Assembly: GCF_938045465.1 (NCBI RefSeq)
Contig: NZ_CALIBF010000028.1
Span: forward strand, 1-16,530
Direction of reading: 5' to 3'
DNA from: an uncultured Campylobacter sp.
GTDB taxonomy: Bacteria > Campylobacterota > Campylobacteria > Campylobacterales > Campylobacteraceae
DNA length: 16,530 nt
The notes under the pieces are model-generated. The model was given only the letters and a program-made list of their open reading frames with translations. It made no database searches and was not told where the DNA came from. This document shows, one piece after another, positions 13,602 through 16,530 of this stretch. A program made the position numbers and the translations under genes. Within the stretch, counting starts at the first letter, position 1; every line of letters begins with the position of its first letter.

Positions 13602-14021
13602 TTAAAATCCGTGCAGCCGCTTGATCTCTGCGCTGATAGGCTTTTTTTGGCCTGATTTGGTCACGCTTACGTAGGTTGCGATCGCGCTGGTTACGTGCAA
13701 GCACTCGCGAAATCCGTCCTCACCAAGCCGCAGCGCTGCGACCTCGATCTGCACGCGGATAGAGGTATTTCCCACGCTTAGGACTTTTGCGTAGCAGCTG
13801 ATGACATCGCCGATAAATACGGGCTGCTTGAAAGTTACCTCCTGCATCGAGATCGTCACGACCCGCTCGGGCGCTATCTCGCGCGCCGCCGTCGCGCCCG
13901 CTAAATCGATCTGCGCTAGTATCCAGCCGCCGAAAATATTGCCCGAGCTATTCGTATCCTTAGGCAGCGCTACGACCTTGATGCGCGGCTCGCCGAAATC
14001 GTCTAAGTCTAAATCGCTCAT
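13602..14021 (-). CDS. YciA-type hotdog-fold acyl-CoA thioesterase
   Basis: This 139-residue single hotdog-domain protein of the YciA/acyl-CoA thioester hydrolase group frees CoA from acyl-CoAs in the cytoplasm. The signature LPKDTNSSGNIFGGWILAQID (19-39) matches the E. coli YciA motif LPADTNANGDIFGGWIMSQMD, including the Asp (D39) used in catalysis, as recalled. EVTFKQPVFIGDVISCYAKV (61-80) is the central strand pair. AAGGAG lies in front of the ATG. It is divergent from ciaB, the same pairing I recall for Cj0915 and ciaB in C. jejuni, where the Cj0915 structure shows a hexameric hotdog enzyme. The preferred acyl chain cannot be read from the sequence. Confidence 0.92.
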   Translation of the reverse strand: MSDLDLDDFGEPRIKVVALPKDTNSSGNIFGGWILAQIDLAGATAAREIAPERVVTISMQEVTFKQPVFIGDVISCYAKVLSVGNTSIRVQIEVAALRLGEDGFRECLHVTSAIATYVSVTKSGQKKPISAEIKRLHGF

Positions 14022-14049
14022 TTTTACTCCTTAAATTTAAAAATCTCGC

Positions 14050-14055
14050 ATTTTA
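14050..14055 (-). promoter_or_regulatory. Putative -10 box for the thioesterase gene
   Basis: The minus strand reads GGTTAAAATGCG (box TAAAAT) 29 bases before the ATG. Confidence 0.4.
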
Positions 14056-14081
14056 ACCGCGCAAATTTAACACTTTTTCGA

Positions 14082-14087
14082 TACAAT
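14082..14087 (+). promoter_or_regulatory. Putative -10 box for ciaB
   Basis: TACAAT in TTTTTCGATACAATCGG lies about 120 bases before the ciaB ATG, leaving a leader of some 110 bases. No closer box stands out. Confidence 0.45.
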
Positions 14088-14206
14088 CGGCAAAAATCTA
14101 TGTCGAAATTTTAAAATTTTAAGTGGATGCGAGGATAGAATTTTGCTCGCGAAGCAGACACATTCCGCTCGCAAAAAGACGATAAAAACGACAAAAAGGA
14201 TACGCG

Positions 14207-16021
14207 ATGAACGATTTTGCAAAACTTAGCGAGATGGCAGCCGCCGCCAAAGCGCGACTAAACGCCCTCTACGACGAGCCGCACGCCGAGCTGATCGCGC
14301 GCGGGCTAGAAATTTGCGGCTTTGAGTCTGGCGATACTGCGTGCATCGCCGTGCTGCGCCGCATCGTGGATCTCAAAGAGGATCCGCTGCTGCAAGAATT
14401 TCGCCGCTTGGGCTACGATGAGGCGCGCCAGCGCGAGCTAAAGAGCAAAATGTATGATTTCACGCGCAAAATACATGAGGGCATGCACGAAGCGCTCATC
14501 GCCGAAGCGAGCGCACAGGGGATTTTGCAGCCCTTTTATCTGGAGCTTTTAAAGGGCGTGCACCGCATCGGGCTCGTGATAAGCGATATGCAAAAAAGCT
14601 GGCAAGCCCTAATCATCGAAGGCACGAACAAGCGCTTACAGCAGGAATTTAGCTCGCTTGCGCAGGCGAAGGAATTTTTACTGCAAGAGGAGCTGTTTAT
14701 GCGCACGCCTCACGGCGAGATCTGCGAGCGCTGCTACGGCGCGATAGTGCAGCGCGAGGGCAAATCCCAAATGGTGCCCTACGCCGTGGCATTTGCGGAT
14801 GAGACGGCAAAGCTACAGAGCGAATTTAGCGATCTTTTGGAGCGCCTGGTGACGCTTGCCGAAGATGAGAGCGAGCTAGCTTACGTCGCGTATCTAAGCA
14901 AGCTCAAACAGGCCTTTTGCGAAAAGGACGCTAGCGCGGTGATCAGCGCGTGGCGGGATGCGGAGATCGCGTGGATGGATATAAAAACGCCGCTTCAGAT
15001 CGGTCATCCGCTTGAGTACTATGAGGATGCCTACACGCACGCAGTCGCGCTGGAATGGGACGTCAGGCTTGCAGGCGCGTATGAGTTTAGCGCGGAGGAA
15101 TTTAAAGCGCGCGTAAGCGAGAGTTTTGAGCGCGCGTATGAAAAAATCGGCGCAAACAATGCCGTCATGCACTCGCTCGTGCTCTCAAACATCGCCAAGA
15201 CCCAGCTTTATGTCTGCGCGCCGCTGATCTACTACGGAGCCGATCTTAACGGGCTCTTTTCGGCGCAGGTCGTACCCAACGACGAGTTCGTAAGCACCAA
15301 CTGCGGCAAGAAAATTTTCGCCTTCGTAAATTTCGTCTATGAAAGCGCCAAGGCTAGACCTTTTATGCGGCTAAGCAGCGAAATTTTCGACCTCGACTAT
15401 CTAAATTTCGGACGCGAAATTTTATTTAAAAAGCCGCAAATTTGGCGCCGCGTCTATGAAATATCGACGATCGGGCATGAGTTCGGGCATATATTTTTCA
15501 TCGACGCTGACACCGAGGCGCGCATGAACCGCTCGGGGCTTTTTAAGCTCATCGAGGAGTACAAGGCGACTACGGGCGGGCTCGTGAGCTTCTTTTTCCA
15601 CGAGGAGGCGGAGTTTTGCCTGCCGGTGCTGGATGAGCTGATCCGCCGTGCCGTGGGGCTCATCGCGTGGCAGCGGGTGGAGGAGCTCAAGCCCTACTAC
15701 TGCGAGGCTCTGATACATCTGAGCTTGCTTTTTGCATCGGGCGTTTTGAAATTTGACGGCATGCGGCTGGCGGTTAAATTTGACCGCGCAGGCTATGAGA
15801 GCTTCAAAGCCGCGTGCTTGCAAAACTACGAGGAGCTGGCGCGGCTTTATTGCGACAAAAAGGACGCGGCGGAATTTTTATCGCGCTTCGCGGAGCTTAG
15901 CGGCGGCGTATATCTGCCGCGCGAGGCGCAAGTGCGAGAGTTTGTGGAGTTTTACTACTCGCGCTACGAAGCGATCGGCAACGAAACGGATCCTAGCAAT
16001 GAACGAGCAAAGTGGCTTTAA
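14207..16021 (+). CDS. ciaB: Campylobacter invasion antigen B (CiaB) homologue with a metalloprotease-like HEFGH motif
   Basis: The 604-residue length is close to that of C. jejuni CiaB (about 610). The N-terminal part (LYDEPH...RGLEICGFESG...AVLRRIVDLKEDPLLQEFR) follows the CiaB pattern as recalled. In C. jejuni, CiaB is described as secreted and needed for efficient host-cell entry. No signal peptide is visible, consistent with non-Sec export. Residues 424-428 read HEFGH, a full HExxH zinc motif at the end of a helix. E450/E451 in LIEEYKATTGG lie about 22 residues later, at the distance and in the context of the third zinc ligand of gluzincin peptidases. This suggests a predicted metallopeptidase fold, a point usually absent from its annotation. 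AAGGATA precedes the ATG. The gene is divergent from the thioesterase gene and upstream of a membrane protein gene. Confidence 0.88.
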   Translation: MNDFAKLSEMAAAAKARLNALYDEPHAELIARGLEICGFESGDTACIAVLRRIVDLKEDPLLQEFRRLGYDEARQRELKSKMYDFTRKIHEGMHEALIAEASAQGILQPFYLELLKGVHRIGLVISDMQKSWQALIIEGTNKRLQQEFSSLAQAKEFLLQEELFMRTPHGEICERCYGAIVQREGKSQMVPYAVAFADETAKLQSEFSDLLERLVTLAEDESELAYVAYLSKLKQAFCEKDASAVISAWRDAEIAWMDIKTPLQIGHPLEYYEDAYTHAVALEWDVRLAGAYEFSAEEFKARVSESFERAYEKIGANNAVMHSLVLSNIAKTQLYVCAPLIYYGADLNGLFSAQVVPNDEFVSTNCGKKIFAFVNFVYESAKARPFMRLSSEIFDLDYLNFGREILFKKPQIWRRVYEISTIGHEFGHIFFIDADTEARMNRSGLFKLIEEYKATTGGLVSFFFHEEAEFCLPVLDELIRRAVGLIAWQRVEELKPYYCEALIHLSLLFASGVLKFDGMRLAVKFDRAGYESFKAACLQNYEELARLYCDKKDAAEFLSRFAELSGGVYLPREAQVREFVEFYYSRYEAIGNETDPSNERAKWL

Positions 16022-16044
16022 AATTTCAGCTCCAAACCGCGCCT

Positions 16045-16050
16045 TAGAAT
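16045..16050 (+). promoter_or_regulatory. Putative -10 box for the 3'-terminal membrane protein gene
   Basis: TAGAAT in CTTAGAATAATGG lies 14 bases before a perfect palindrome and 44 before the ATG. Confidence 0.35.
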
Positions 16051-16063
16051 AATGGAAAGCGAG

Positions 16064-16083
16064 TAAAATTCCGCGGAATTTTA
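16064..16083. promoter_or_regulatory. Perfect 20-bp palindrome, possible operator
   Basis: TAAAATTCCG at 16064-16073 is followed directly by its exact reverse complement (16074-16083), with no spacer. It sits between the putative -10 box and the AAGGGGA ribosome site of the next gene, the place of a repressor site. It could also act as a weak terminator after ciaB. Confidence 0.5.
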
Positions 16084-16093
16084 AAGGGGAAGC

Positions 16094-16530
16094 ATGAGAT
16101 ATTTTAAAAATTTACTCTCTGATTTGCGAAACGGCAGGCTCGCGCTGCACCCGATTTTGCTTGCGGCGACGTTTTGCATAGTGAAAATTTCGTGGCCTTA
16201 TTTAATAGGACCTACGGGCGATGATGGCTCGGGCGGGACAATCTTCGGTAACTTCATATTTTGGGACCTTGCAGCATGCACGTGTTTCATAGCGCTGGGC
16301 GCACATCTTGTCTATGTGGCGGGGCGTGGCAGCAAAAACAGCCAAAGTAGTAGCTGCGAAAACAGCGACTACGAAGGCGCGATGCAACCCCGTGGGCTGC
16401 GCTATTTAGCCGTGCTACGCGCTATCTTATGTGCCCTATGTATCATCGCTTGCGTGGTGGGCTATCTTACCGCGGATGTAAATCACCAAAAATTAGGCGT
16501 TCTAAATTGGTTTTTTCCGGCCGCGCTAGC
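16094..16530 (+). CDS. Membrane protein of unknown function, cut by the window end
   Basis: An open frame from the ATG at 16094 (AAGGGGA in front) runs without a stop to the window edge, giving 145 residues of an incomplete protein. It begins MRYFKNLLSDLRNGRLALHP. Hydrophobic segments at about 20-38, 53-76 and 104-126 predict at least three membrane helices. The loop between the second and third (79-98) is hydrophilic and again Asn/Ser-rich (SKNSQSSSCENS). There is no family I recognise. It follows ciaB by 72 bases on the same strand but has its own apparent promoter and palindrome. Confidence 0.7.
   Translation, partial: MRYFKNLLSDLRNGRLALHPILLAATFCIVKISWPYLIGPTGDDGSGGTIFGNFIFWDLAACTCFIALGAHLVYVAGRGSKNSQSSSCENSDYEGAMQPRGLRYLAVLRAILCALCIIACVVGYLTADVNHQKLGVLNWFFPAAL

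Noticed and set aside
15422..15823. 133-codon minus-strand open frame
   Set aside because: It lies entirely antisense to the HEFGH-containing half of ciaB and has no recognisable domain.

Overview
The window looks like a chromosomal segment of a Campylobacter (Campylobacterota). The reasons are a CiaB homologue, a dimeric all-alpha dUTPase, a futalosine-pathway MqnF-type deaminase, a type II dehydroquinase next to folK, and DNA saturated with AAATTT/AAAATTTT words around GC-richer codons. The GC content seems high for the genus. The flagellar gene flhF is missing where it would be expected, while a decayed-looking FlhG-type ATPase remains. This points, by inference only, to a non-flagellated species such as the C. 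gracilis type.

Layout. 1-180 (minus): the start of an SppA-like membrane protease gene that runs, out of frame, into an ftsY fragment at the window edge (rearrangement or assembly join). 168-1385 (minus): mqnF-like deaminase, overlapping sppA. Divergently, 1558-4793 (plus) is a tight run of aroQ, an M24 aminopeptidase, folK and an FlhG-like ParA/MinD ATPase carrying a ~150-residue Asn/Ser/Ala-rich insert. 4909-6542: a LOG-family nucleotide hydrolase coupled by ATGA to mnmA. 6543-7070: gap with a GC-rich imperfect palindrome. 7071-9030 (minus): a membrane-anchored DKNYY-like protein and a small cupin. 9031-9596: gap. Next come luxS (minus) and a divergent 4-oxalocrotonate tautomerase, then a YhbP-like UPF0306 protein (minus) and a divergent dut. 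12347-13364: an EI24/CysZ-like membrane protein and a small CxxC/CxxC protein. 13602-14021 (minus): a YciA-type acyl-CoA thioesterase, divergent from ciaB (14207-16021). A membrane protein of unknown function starts at 16094 and is cut by the window end.

Most genes are housekeeping: menaquinone, shikimate and folate synthesis, tRNA thiolation, nucleotide sanitation, and methyl-cycle/AI-2. Several are arranged as divergent pairs sharing a short promoter region with recognisable TATAAT/TACAAT/TAAAAT boxes, and many starts have AGGAG-type ribosome sites. No tRNA, rRNA, CRISPR or insertion sequence was seen.

The most interesting points are four: the FlhG relic without FlhF and its insert built from phased AAAATTCY words that also fill the intergenic DNA; the sppA/ftsY junction; the gluzincin-like metalloprotease signature in CiaB (HEFGH plus EEYKA); and a perfect 20-bp palindrome placed like an operator in front of the last gene.
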